15,406 nucleotides of DNA, from NCBI GenBank assembly GCA_003509305.1, contig DOMU01000219.1:974-16379 (forward strand). The letters run 5' to 3'. How positions within the stretch are numbered: position 1 is the first letter of the stretch; every line of letters starts with the position of its first letter. This stretch comes from Desulfobulbaceae bacterium (GTDB lineage Bacteria; Desulfobacterota; Desulfobulbia; Desulfobulbales; Desulfocapsaceae). A model generated the notes under the pieces. The model searched no databases. It saw only the letters and a list, made by a program, of their open reading frames with translations, and was not told the origin of the DNA. This document shows positions 6,439 to 12,452 of this stretch, in pieces. The position numbers were made by a program, and so were the translations under genes.

Positions 6439-6723
6439 ATGCCCGCAGCCACCATTTCCACCGCCCGTCTCGAGGCCCGAATCAGCACCGATTTACATTC
6501 GATGCTCAAGCGTGCCGCCGAACTTCAGGGGCGCACCATGACCGATTTCGTGGTGTCAGCCGTGCGGGACGCAGCGCAGCGTGCCATCGAACAAGCCGAA
6601 ATTATCCGCCTGTCTCTGGCCGATCAGGAATGTTTTGCGCAAGCTTTGCTGTCGCCACCGAAACCATCCCCAGCCTTGGAACGTGCCTTTGCCCGCCGGG
6701 ACAAGCTCTTGCGCACTGAATGA
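6439..6723 (+). CDS. DUF1778 ribbon-helix-helix antitoxin (TacA-like)
   Basis: This 94-residue protein has an N-terminal ribbon-helix-helix segment (ARLEARISTDLHSMLKRAAE, then GRTMTDFVVSAV) for DNA binding. A C-terminal tail (about residues 60-94, Ala/Pro/Arg-rich) would wrap the toxin. DUF1778 proteins neutralise GNAT toxins and repress the operon together with them. AGGAGG lies 8 bases before ATG 6439, and a palindromic operator lies just upstream. Its stop overlaps the toxin start (ATGA). Codon use is more GC-rich than the flanking AT-rich sequence, which fits independent acquisition. Confidence 0.88.
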   Translation: MPAATISTARLEARISTDLHSMLKRAAELQGRTMTDFVVSAVRDAAQRAIEQAEIIRLSLADQECFAQALLSPPKPSPALERAFARRDKLLRTE

Positions 6724-7217
6724 ACCGCGCACCGTTCTTAATCGCACCGTTTGATGCATCATATGACCGTGCTGCTTTCCGTAGCGATTCTGAGCCGTTA
6801 AATCGCTACCTGCGCGAACAAGTCACCCCAGACATTCGCCGCCGCGTCACCGCGTGTTTCGTCGCCTTGGCAGACGAGCAACGTATCGCTGGCTACTACA
6901 CCTTGGCCTCGGCAAGCCTGCTGTTGGCCGATCTCCCGACCAGCATTGGCAAAAAGCTGCCGCGCTATCCGACCGTGCCCGCCGTTCGCATGGGGCGTTT
7001 AGCTGTCGATCAGGTATTCAAAGGAAAAGGGCTTGGTGGTGCTCTACTGGCGGATGCACTCAACCGTGCCGTCCGCTCTGAAATTGCCGCTTTCGCCTTG
7101 ATTGTGGACGCCAAGGACGAGGCGGCAGAGGCTTTTTACCGACATCACAGCTTCATTTCATTGCCAGATTCGCCGCTTACCCTGTTCTTGCCACTAGCGA
7201 CCATCCAGCGTTCTTGA
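6720..7217 (+). CDS. GNAT acetyltransferase toxin (TacT-like)
   Basis: At 165 residues it is a typical TacT/AtaT-size GNAT protein. The visible acetyl-CoA motif is RLAVDQVFKGKGLGGALL (about residues 93-110, with the Arg/Gln-X-X-Gly-X-Gly loop). The C-terminal AEAFYRHHSF (about residues 136-145) holds the conserved catalytic Tyr of this toxin group. Known relatives acetylate the amino group of charged tRNAs and stop translation. It is coupled to the antitoxin by an ATGA overlap. All expected motifs are present, so the pair looks intact and may stabilise the element. Confidence 0.88.
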   Translation: MNRAPFLIAPFDASYDRAAFRSDSEPLNRYLREQVTPDIRRRVTACFVALADEQRIAGYYTLASASLLLADLPTSIGKKLPRYPTVPAVRMGRLAVDQVFKGKGLGGALLADALNRAVRSEIAAFALIVDAKDEAAEAFYRHHSFISLPDSPLTLFLPLATIQRS

Positions 7218-7327
7218 AACTCGCCGTTCCAAACCGTTTATAAATCGAGAATGGTCTGCGAGAAGCCTTAACGTACGATTTTTCCGTTTTCTGAGGGCGC
7301 CCCTTTGAACGGCAAAATCCATTTCTT

Positions 7328-7447
7328 TTCGCATAATTTCTAAATTGTGCGAAATTTTGTCTTTCCGGCGATTACCAGGATTTTCTTGGAAAATATTTTC
7401 GCACAAGATACTTGCATATTTACAGAGTAATGCGATATAATATGCAA
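7328..7447. promoter_or_regulatory. probable resolvase res site with promoter
   Basis: Just upstream of the resolvase lie several inverted repeats. A 26-base near-palindrome (TTCGCATAATTT at 7328-7339 and AAATTGTGCGAA at 7342-7353, one mismatch) has the size of a Tn3-type subsite I. A third TTCGCACAA half-site lies at 7394-7403. A perfect TTGCATATT/AATATGCAA pair sits at 7412-7420 and 7439-7447. Such multi-subsite regions next to the gene are where serine resolvases recombine and repress themselves. The last pair overlaps the promoter. Confidence 0.5.
7412..7441 (+). promoter_or_regulatory. sigma70-type promoter of the resolvase gene
   Basis: TTGCAT (7412-7417), an 18-base spacer and a perfect TATAAT (7436-7441) precede the resolvase ATG by 43 bases. 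The promoter is overlaid by the TTGCATATT/AATATGCAA inverted repeat, which would let the resolvase or another repressor shut it off. Confidence 0.65.
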
Positions 7448-7484
7448 ACGACTGAACACAATACATTGAAAAGGATTTTCTCCG

Positions 7485-8090
7485 ATGGCGTTTATTGGAT
7501 ATGCCCGTGTATCGACGCGGGAGCAGGATTTCACTGGTCAGCAAAATAATTTGCAAACCTCTGGGTGTGAGCGGGTATTTGCCGAAAAAATCAGCGGGCG
7601 TCATGGCAACCGTCCGGAGTTGCTGGCGCTGCTTGATTATGTCCGTGCCGGTGATGTGGTCGTGATAACGCGGCTTGACCGGCTGGCGCGGAACACCCGT
7701 GACTTGCTTGATATTGCCGAACGTCTACAATTAGCAGGTGTCGGTTTGAAAAGTTTAGCCGAGCCATGGGCCGACACCACCAGCCCGGCAGGCAAAATGT
7801 TGCTGACTATCCTAGCCGGTGTGGCCGAGTTTGAGCGTGGTTTGATTGTGGCGCGGACATCGGCTGGCCGTCAGGCGGCGAAGGAGCGGGGCGTAAAATT
7901 CGGGCCGCCGGTCAAGGTCGATCCGCAAAAACTAGCGCTGGCCAAGGCGGCCCTGGATGGCGGGCAGAGTGTCAGCCAGGTGGCCGCCGGAATCGGTGTA
8001 CATCCCGCAACGCTTTATCGGCATTTGAACGGAGGAAAAGACAATGGAAGTCCTGACGGTAACGGTCTTGAACGCGGACCCGCTATATAA
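7485..8090 (+). CDS. serine recombinase (Tn3/ParA-type resolvase)
   Basis: The protein has 201 residues. The N-terminal catalytic domain opens with FIGYARVSTREQD (catalytic Ser10), and continues with VITRLDRLARNTRDL and the AGVAEFERGLIVARTSAGR helix. The C-terminal helix-turn-helix is Hin-like (SVSQVAAGIGVHPATLYRHL, about residues 162-181). Such enzymes resolve plasmid multimers at an adjacent res site; RK2 ParA is a known plasmid example. The last ~18 residues, after Asn-Gly-Gly-Lys, differ between this gene and the second copy of its 3' end at 9641. The conserved reading therefore ends at a cassette boundary, and the true ancestral C-terminus is uncertain. Confidence 0.92.
   Translation: MAFIGYARVSTREQDFTGQQNNLQTSGCERVFAEKISGRHGNRPELLALLDYVRAGDVVVITRLDRLARNTRDLLDIAERLQLAGVGLKSLAEPWADTTSPAGKMLLTILAGVAEFERGLIVARTSAGRQAAKERGVKFGPPVKVDPQKLALAKAALDGGQSVSQVAAGIGVHPATLYRHLNGGKDNGSPDGNGLERGPAI
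7881..8048 (+). repeat. direct repeat A1: resolvase 3' end
   Basis: This 168-bp stretch covers the resolvase DNA-binding domain and is repeated at 9641-9808 with only about ten base differences, at a constant offset of 1760. It ends at a GGAGG ribosome site and ATG (8044), beyond which the two copies diverge completely. Confidence 0.95.
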
Positions 8091-8121
8091 CAGACAATAA
8101 CAGAAAATTGAGAGATGATTT

Positions 8122-8361
8122 ATGGCTTACAGCGTCGATTATAAAGTAGCCCTGGAAGTACTGGGGCAATACAAGCAGGCGTTTTTGCAGAAGGAATATC
8201 ATGAAAAAAAGAAAGATAATCCGAATCAGGCAATTTTGAAATATTGCCGGGTGAGATTGGAAGCCTTGGATGATTTGCAGGATGAGCTGGAAACAACGGA
8301 CACTGAATTGATCGCCCAGACCATCGACCCGGCAAACAGTAAATTTTTTGGAGCGGTGTGA
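8122..8361 (+). CDS. small helical protein, putative antitoxin of the phosphoribosyltransferase pair
   Basis: This 79-residue protein is charged and predicted helical, with no signal peptide and no database family that I recognise. By eye it resembles the 107-residue partner of the zeta-like toxin. ALEVLGQ here matches ACEVIGD there, YHEKKKDNP matches YAEKRKISP, a Leu-rich acidic helix occupies the same place, and TELIAQTI matches ETIARIR. It directly precedes the enzyme gene, overlapping it by one base (TGATG), which is the layout of antitoxin-toxin pairs. The antitoxin role is inferred from this resemblance and position. The start at ATG 8122 has only a weak GAGAG upstream. Confidence 0.65.
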   Translation: MAYSVDYKVALEVLGQYKQAFLQKEYHEKKKDNPNQAILKYCRVRLEALDDLQDELETTDTELIAQTIDPANSKFFGAV

Positions 8362-9575
8362 TGGCGGAGCGGGTTCCGTGGGGAGATTTCCCGCCGGTTA
8401 TCGCCAACGACAGAATGGGGTCTTTGCGTTGGGACGGGAAAAACATTGAAGCGCCTCAATATGCCGCCGCCAAGTCTGGTGATGACTGGCAAGCGGCATT
8501 GACTCTCGTCGAAAGAAAGCTAAAACCTGACACGATTGGACGGATTGGCAGTTTTCTTCGTCAGCGCGGCATTGATTTTGGCAAAATGGAAATTTTGCCT
8601 GTAGATGCCATCGAAGCAGGCGGTAGAAACAAAATTCCACTGGCAATGGCAAAAATTATTTCCGAAAAGCTGGGCCGCATTGCAATCAATACCGAAATCA
8701 AACAGGCCGACAAGGTGGGAAGGAGCGGAACCGGAATCAACCATCGTCTGGCTTTCATGCCTTCTTTTGCCGGGGACGTTGCACAAAAAAATTATCTGAT
8801 TGTTGATGATACCTTGCGAGTTGGCGGCACGGTTGCCAATTTACGGGGATATGTTGAACGCAATGGTGGAAAAATAGTCGGAGTTTTTGTTATGCAAAGT
8901 GACGAACAATCACTAACTTTGCAGCCAAATGAAAAAATATACAACAAACTGTACTCAAAACACGGCAAGGAGAAAACAGATGAGTTTTGCAAGCGGCAAT
9001 TCGGTTTCGACAGTTCATGTCTTACCTGTGGGGAAGCGGGGAATATCGCGGCAGCCGCAAGCCTCAATGACATTGCAAGACGTATTGAATCTGCCAGAGA
9101 ACACGCCCGGAGAATCGGACTTGAAGTTGACGTTGCTACAAGAGAAGCTGGGCGACTTGCAACAACAAGAAGTCCGGCCCTTGACCAAGGACGAACTGGA
9201 AATGCTACGGCGGGACTCAAGGGAGTGTCTGGCGATAGATTGACGGAAGCCAATAGACCACCTCACGATTTCCACATTTTAGCCACGGTGTTCTGGTTAG
9301 CGACGGAACAAGAATCCCCAAACGAACCAGCCGACAAAATACTGGAGACTTACCCAGAACTTTCCGGGGCGGTGGCAGCGCGGAAAAGTATTTGCCAGGA
9401 CATCAGCTTTACGAATAGCTTCTGGAATCCCGACAACGTGGAAAGACTGAAGTTGGCAACCGATGGCATTCGCCAGCGTATCGCACAAGGCCGCTTGCAA
9501 TTTGATAATAAAGAAATTGACTCCATCAAATCGGTGGCTCTCGAGCGGCATAAGGAGTTCGATGCGGAGCGCTGA
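8361..9575 (+). CDS. phosphoribosyltransferase-domain protein, putative toxin/effector
   Basis: ATG 8361 has GGAG 7 bases upstream; GTG 8358 is the alternative. The product is 404 residues. About residues 145-160 read YLIVDDTLRVGGTVANLRGY, the PRPP-binding loop of type I phosphoribosyltransferases. A Cys-containing segment (SSCLTCGEAGN, about 218-228) and a helical stretch (IARRIESAREHARRI) follow. The last ~110 residues form a separate helical region ending in Glu-Arg. The substrate is unknown. It sits between resolvase and WGR sequence, exactly where the neighbouring cassette carries a zeta toxin, and pairs with a similar small protein. Between about 9120 and 9240 this frame has low GC at third positions and unusual composition, while the next frame reads more naturally; see findings. 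Confidence 0.75.
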   Translation: MAERVPWGDFPPVIANDRMGSLRWDGKNIEAPQYAAAKSGDDWQAALTLVERKLKPDTIGRIGSFLRQRGIDFGKMEILPVDAIEAGGRNKIPLAMAKIISEKLGRIAINTEIKQADKVGRSGTGINHRLAFMPSFAGDVAQKNYLIVDDTLRVGGTVANLRGYVERNGGKIVGVFVMQSDEQSLTLQPNEKIYNKLYSKHGKEKTDEFCKRQFGFDSSCLTCGEAGNIAAAASLNDIARRIESAREHARRIGLEVDVATREAGRLATTRSPALDQGRTGNATAGLKGVSGDRLTEANRPPHDFHILATVFWLATEQESPNEPADKILETYPELSGAVAARKSICQDISFTNSFWNPDNVERLKLATDGIRQRIAQGRLQFDNKEIDSIKSVALERHKEFDAER

Positions 9576-9638
9576 GGATTTGTTCCATGCCAGGTTTTAC
9601 GACTACCCGTTTTGAATGTATCGACCCGGCCAAGAACA
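9566..9638 (+). repeat. direct repeat B1: 5' end of the WGR gene
   Basis: These 73 bp match 11007-11079 with two differences (offset 1441). They run from the last two codons of the upstream enzyme (Glu-Arg-stop) through the ribosome site to codon ~17 of the WGR gene, then stop abruptly at the junction with resolvase sequence. Confidence 0.95.
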
Positions 9639-9829
9639 CAAAGGAGCGGGGCGTAAAATTCGGGCCGCCGGTCAAGGTCGATCCGCAAAAACTAGCGCTG
9701 GCCAAGGCAGCCCTGGATGGCGGGCAGAGTGTCAGCCAGGTGGCCGCCGGTATCGGTGTACACCCCGCAACGCTCTATCGGCATTTGAATGGAGGGAAAC
9801 ATAATGGGAATTCACAGCCTGGATTATAG
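9587..9829 (+). pseudogene. chimeric ORF: WGR N-terminus fused to resolvase helix-turn-helix
   Basis: The first ~17 codons (MPGFTTTRFECIDPAKN) are the start of the WGR gene. From codon 19 the sequence is the resolvase C-terminus in frame (KERGVKFGPPVKVDP, then the helix-turn-helix SVSQVAAGIGVHPATLYRHL) and it ends with a short new tail. Both parent genes are present intact elsewhere in the window, so this 80-residue ORF is a recombination scar. It keeps a ribosome site (GAGGA) and an intact DNA-binding domain, so expression is possible: a free resolvase DNA-binding domain could occupy res sites. I treat it as a pseudogene with that caveat. Confidence 0.8.
9641..9808 (+). repeat. direct repeat A2: second copy of the resolvase 3' end
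   Basis: This is the partner of 7881-8048. It carries the same stretch of resolvase codons and ends at GGAGG plus ATG, but here the ATG (9804) starts the zeta partner gene. It lies inside the chimeric ORF. Confidence 0.95.
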
Positions 9830-10124
9830 CAAACAGCCAGAATGGACACAGGAAGAAGCGATTGCTTACGAATGTGCCTGTGAAGTTATCGGCGACATGA
9901 TAGGTATTTATACAGGAAGAATTTACGCGGAAAAACGCAAGATCAGCCCTGACTGGGAAAAAATCGAAAGGTTTGATGATGAACGCGCCCGCCTGTTTCG
10001 AGAGAGGGAGCAATTGAATGGTCTCGATCACGAAACAATAGCCAGGATTAGAAAAGAATATGGGGCAAAAGTCCAGGCGCATCGGGAAGGGGCTAAAGAG
10101 GCCTTGGCAAGAACGGCGGCATGA
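9804..10124 (+). CDS. small helical partner of the zeta-like toxin, putative antitoxin
   Basis: ATG 9804 has GGAGG 8 bases upstream, preferred over the in-frame ATG 9789. The 106-residue product is charged and helical (AYECACEVIGDMIGIYTGRI, then YAEKRKISPDWEKIERFDDE, then a long Arg/Glu helix to the C-terminus). It overlaps the toxin start (ATGA). In zeta systems the small upstream partner covers the ATP site of the kinase; this one occupies the epsilon position but I do not recognise it as classical epsilon or PezA. It looks related by eye to the small partner of the phosphoribosyltransferase at 8122-8361. Its 5' end overlaps the chimeric resolvase tail. Confidence 0.75.
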   Translation: MGIHSLDYSKQPEWTQEEAIAYECACEVIGDMIGIYTGRIYAEKRKISPDWEKIERFDDERARLFREREQLNGLDHETIARIRKEYGAKVQAHREGAKEALARTAA

Positions 10125-10657
10125 GCGCGGACTTCAACAGCGACAAATATCGTCTGAGTGAAGCTGAAAACCAGCGGATATTCGACGAGGAAATTAAACC
10201 CAAATTGTTTGCGGACAAAAAGTTACAGGCACATCCTGTTGCCGTGATTTTTGGTGGGCAACCCGGAGCGGGAAAGAGCATATCATTCAATGCGGCGGTA
10301 TCTGAACTGGCGGAAAATGGTGGTTGCGTCAAAATCGACGGCGACGCTTTGAGGCAATTTCATCCGCGATACGACCTGCTGATGACTCTGGACGATAAGA
10401 CAGCAGCCGTGTACACCGGCGGGGATGCGGGATCCTGGGTGGAGAAGGCTATTTCCGAAACGAAAAGACAGCGCGTGCACGTCGTGATCGAGGGCACCAT
10501 GCGGAGCGCGGAAGTGGCCGCGCGCACCATGTCCAATTTTCGCGACGCGGGTTATACCATTGACGCGCGGGCACTGGCCGTCAGCTTTCAAATGAGTCAA
10601 TTGGGTATTTTCAGCGGTATGAAGGACAAAAGGCTGACCGGGGTTCGGGGCGTATGA
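10121..10657 (+). pseudogene. zeta-like toxin, N-terminal part (frameshifted)
   Basis: The first ~165 residues are a normal zeta-family kinase: AVIFGGQPGAGKS (Walker A, about residues 41-53), KIDGDALRQFHPRYDLL (the catalytic Asp region) and VVIEGTMRSAEVAARTMSNF. Zeta toxins phosphorylate UDP-N-acetylglucosamine or related sugars and block wall synthesis. After Leu-Gly-Ile-Phe the frame goes wrong and stops at 10657. Adding one T to the T4 run at 10608-10611 restores Phe-Gln-Arg-Tyr-Glu-Gly and joins the next ORF. The gene is therefore broken by one missing base, unless this is a sequencing error or a phase-variable tract. Confidence 0.85.
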
Positions 10658-11016
10658 CCCCGTCAGAAGCCCATAAAACGGGCTATGATGGGATGCTGGT
10701 CACACTGGAGCGCATTGAGGCCGAAAAACTGGCAGACCGGCTGACAATCTACAGGCGCGGTAACGTGGCGATTTATTATAACGAACTTGAAAATGGACAA
10801 TGGGCACGCGAACCAGAAGCCCGTGCCGTTGTCGAAGCGGAACGCAATCGTCCCATGAATCAGCAAGAACGCAAGGAGTATGTTCAAGGTTATGAAAAAG
10901 TCATCGCCCTCATGAAAGCTCGGAAAGCGGATATCAGAGAGCTATGGCTGGTGACGGCTTTGAGGCACCAGACACAAAATGACCAACCAGACCGTGACGA
11001 CAATTGGGAGCGCTGA
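10654..11016 (+). pseudogene. zeta-like toxin, C-terminal part (other frame)
   Basis: This frame continues the kinase: RMTPSEAHKTGYDGMLVTLE, then KLADRLTIYRRGNVAIYYNE, then a helical C-terminus ending in Trp-Glu-Arg. Joined to the preceding fragment it gives a protein of about 298 residues, usual for zeta toxins. ATG 10654 overlaps the stop of the first part, so it could be reinitiated, but without the P-loop it would have no kinase activity. The last codons and the stop belong to the repeat shared with the end of the phosphoribosyltransferase gene. Confidence 0.8.
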
Positions 11017-11079
11017 GGATTCGTTCCATGTCAGGTTTTACGACTACCCGTTTTGAATGTATCGACCCGGCCAAGAACA
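11007..11079 (+). repeat. direct repeat B2: 5' end of the intact WGR gene
   Basis: This is the partner of 9566-9638 (71 of 73 identical). It spans the end of the zeta gene, the GAGGA ribosome site and the first 17 codons of the WGR gene, which here continues intact. Confidence 0.95.
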
Positions 11080-11267
11080 AAAAGGCTTTCTATACGTTGT
11101 CCACCGGGCATGGGCTGTTCTGTTTCATGCTGATTCGCTGCTGGGGCCGTATCGGCGGCAGGGGACATCGTCTGACCAAATGCTTTGCCAGTGAAGCGGA
11201 AATGCTGCTGGAGTATGAGCGTCTTTGCAGGAAACGCCGGCAACGCCGCTATAGTTTGACCGATTAA
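11028..11267 (+). CDS. WGR-domain protein
   Basis: This 79-residue protein is almost entirely one WGR domain: TRFECIDPAKNKKAFYTL, then FMLIRCWGRIGGRGHRLTKC with the namesake Trp-Gly-Arg, then an FASEAEMLLEYERLC helix and a basic tail. WGR domains occur alone in bacteria and, in PARP enzymes, contact DNA ends; the bacterial role is not established. ATG 11028 has GAGGA 7 bases upstream. The gene lies directly after the zeta-like cassette, and a truncated copy of its 5' end follows the phosphoribosyltransferase cassette, so it is a constant flank of the cassette locus. Confidence 0.8.
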   Translation: MSGFTTTRFECIDPAKNKKAFYTLSTGHGLFCFMLIRCWGRIGGRGHRLTKCFASEAEMLLEYERLCRKRRQRRYSLTD

Positions 11268-11295
11268 GCGGTAGCCATATCATCGCACGGCTATC

Positions 11296-11469
11296 ATCAT
11301 CCCTTTTTGCCGAAACGCCGCCATTTCCACGGTGGTATCGGGTTCTGATCCCGCCACAGACCACAGCGGGTGGCCCGCGCCAACTGTTCCCCGCGCTCAT
11401 ACTCCTTGCGGACGGATGGTAAACGGCAATATCGGGGATACACCCAGGCATATCCAGTTGATACCATCT
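11296..11469 (-). pseudogene. duplicated 3' end of the thermonuclease gene
   Basis: This 174-bp stretch is about 98% identical to 12279-12452 (four differences, offset 983). It encodes the last ~57 residues of the nuclease (MVSTGYAWVYPRYCRLP to the stop) but lacks the catalytic N-terminal part. It is joined on its upstream side to unrelated sequence carrying the promoter of the AbrB/PIN pair. It is a non-functional remnant that flanks the inserted pair. Confidence 0.9.
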
Positions 11470-11495
11470 CACTTCGCGTCATAAGTATGTATGGC

Positions 11496-11523
11496 TTGAT
11501 ACGTAACAAGAATAATGTATAAT
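11496..11523 (+). promoter_or_regulatory. sigma70-type promoter of the AbrB/PIN operon
   Basis: TTGATA (11496-11501), a 16-base spacer and a perfect TATAAT (11518-11523) lie 28 bases before the antitoxin ATG. Transcription would start close to 11530. The AbrB-type antitoxin would be expected to repress it. Confidence 0.7.
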
Positions 11524-11551
11524 TCTATTTATAAACCAAGGAGAGCCTATT

Positions 11552-11824
11552 ATGGACATCACATTATCTGGGCGTGGCCAGTTCACTTTGAACAAGGGGT
11601 TTCTAAAACATTTAGGCGTGAAGCCAGGGGAGCGGGTTTCTATCAACAAAAAGCCAGATGGAAAGCTGGAAATCTCCGCGAAAAAAGATAAATGGACGGT
11701 GGATGAAGCTAAGGAGTATTTCCGCACTCTTTTTGCCGGAAACAAGATTCACGCCACCGTTGATGAAATGAATGCGGCGATTGTTGCTGGTTACGTGAAA
11801 TCCGGGATGAGTGACCTGGAATGA
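11552..11824 (+). CDS. AbrB-like antitoxin (VapB type)
   Basis: This 90-residue protein has an N-terminal swapped-hairpin AbrB domain (ITLSGRGQFTLNKGFLKHLG, then VKPGERVSINKKPDGKLEIS) for DNA binding. A C-terminal helical tail (about residues 48-90) should bind the toxin. AAGGAG lies 8 bases before ATG 11552. The stop overlaps the PIN gene start (ATGA). Its role is to neutralise the PIN ribonuclease and autoregulate the operon. It is bracketed with its partner by direct repeats of the nuclease gene end, so the pair arrived as a unit. Confidence 0.88.
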   Translation: MDITLSGRGQFTLNKGFLKHLGVKPGERVSINKKPDGKLEISAKKDKWTVDEAKEYFRTLFAGNKIHATVDEMNAAIVAGYVKSGMSDLE

Positions 11825-12231
11825 TTACCGTAATTGATACGAATGTACTGGCGCGATTTCTCATTGGTGACGATCCAGCACAGGAAAAAAAAGCTCAAGC
11901 CATTTTCGCCAAGGCGAAAAAGATAGTTATTCCGACCATTATATTTTGTGAATTGTCTTGGGTGATGAGCGCGGTATACAAGCAGCCCGGCAGCGTCATT
12001 GCCAATGCGATGCGCGGTATTCTGAATATTGGCAACGTCGAAGCGAAAACAGATGAAATCGAAGCTGGGTTAAAGATGATTGACAGTGGTGGTGACTTTG
12101 CCGATGGCGTTATTGCCTATACAGGTGGAGTAATGGCTGGAGAACCATCAACCTTCGTTTCCTTTGACAAACAGGCGGTTAGGAAGTTGTCGGCTAATGG
12201 ATTGTCGGCAATGGATGCCGCTGGTTTTTAG
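11821..12231 (+). CDS. PIN-domain ribonuclease toxin (VapC type)
   Basis: This 136-residue PIN domain has the acidic metal-binding residues in place: Asp6 in VIDTNVLARFL, Glu44 in IIFCELSWV, the GGDFADGVIAY acidic pair near residue 95, and FVSFDKQA near 118. VapC toxins cut specific RNAs, often initiator tRNA or rRNA loops; the target here cannot be predicted. It is coupled to the antitoxin by an ATGA overlap, and no truncation is seen. The 48 bases after its stop hold no gene and lead into the convergent nuclease gene. Confidence 0.9.
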   Translation: MITVIDTNVLARFLIGDDPAQEKKAQAIFAKAKKIVIPTIIFCELSWVMSAVYKQPGSVIANAMRGILNIGNVEAKTDEIEAGLKMIDSGGDFADGVIAYTGGVMAGEPSTFVSFDKQAVRKLSANGLSAMDAAGF

Positions 12232-12278
12232 CAAAATAAACCGCCATTTTCTTGTTCCTATTGACATAATTGCGCCGA

Positions 12279-12452
12279 ATCATCCCTTTTTGCCGAAACG
12301 CCGCCATTCCCACGGCGGTATCGGGTTCTGATCCCGCCACAGACCACAGCGGGTGGCCCGTGCCAACTGTTCCCCGCGCTCATACTCCTTGCGGACGGAT
12401 GGTAAACGGCAATATCGGAGATACACCCAGGCATATCCAGTTGATACCATCT
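12279..12452 (-). repeat. direct repeat: 3' end of the intact thermonuclease gene
   Basis: This is the second copy of the 174-bp repeat at 11296-11469, here as part of the complete nuclease gene. The two copies bracket the AbrB/PIN pair. Confidence 0.95.

Noticed and set aside
8044..8100. An 18-codon ORF with a good GGAGG site at the resolvase end (MEVLTVTVLNADPLYNRQ).
   Set aside because: It uses the ribosome site inherited from repeat A, overlaps the resolvase and is too short to judge. It is probably the stub left by cassette exchange, possibly a leader peptide.
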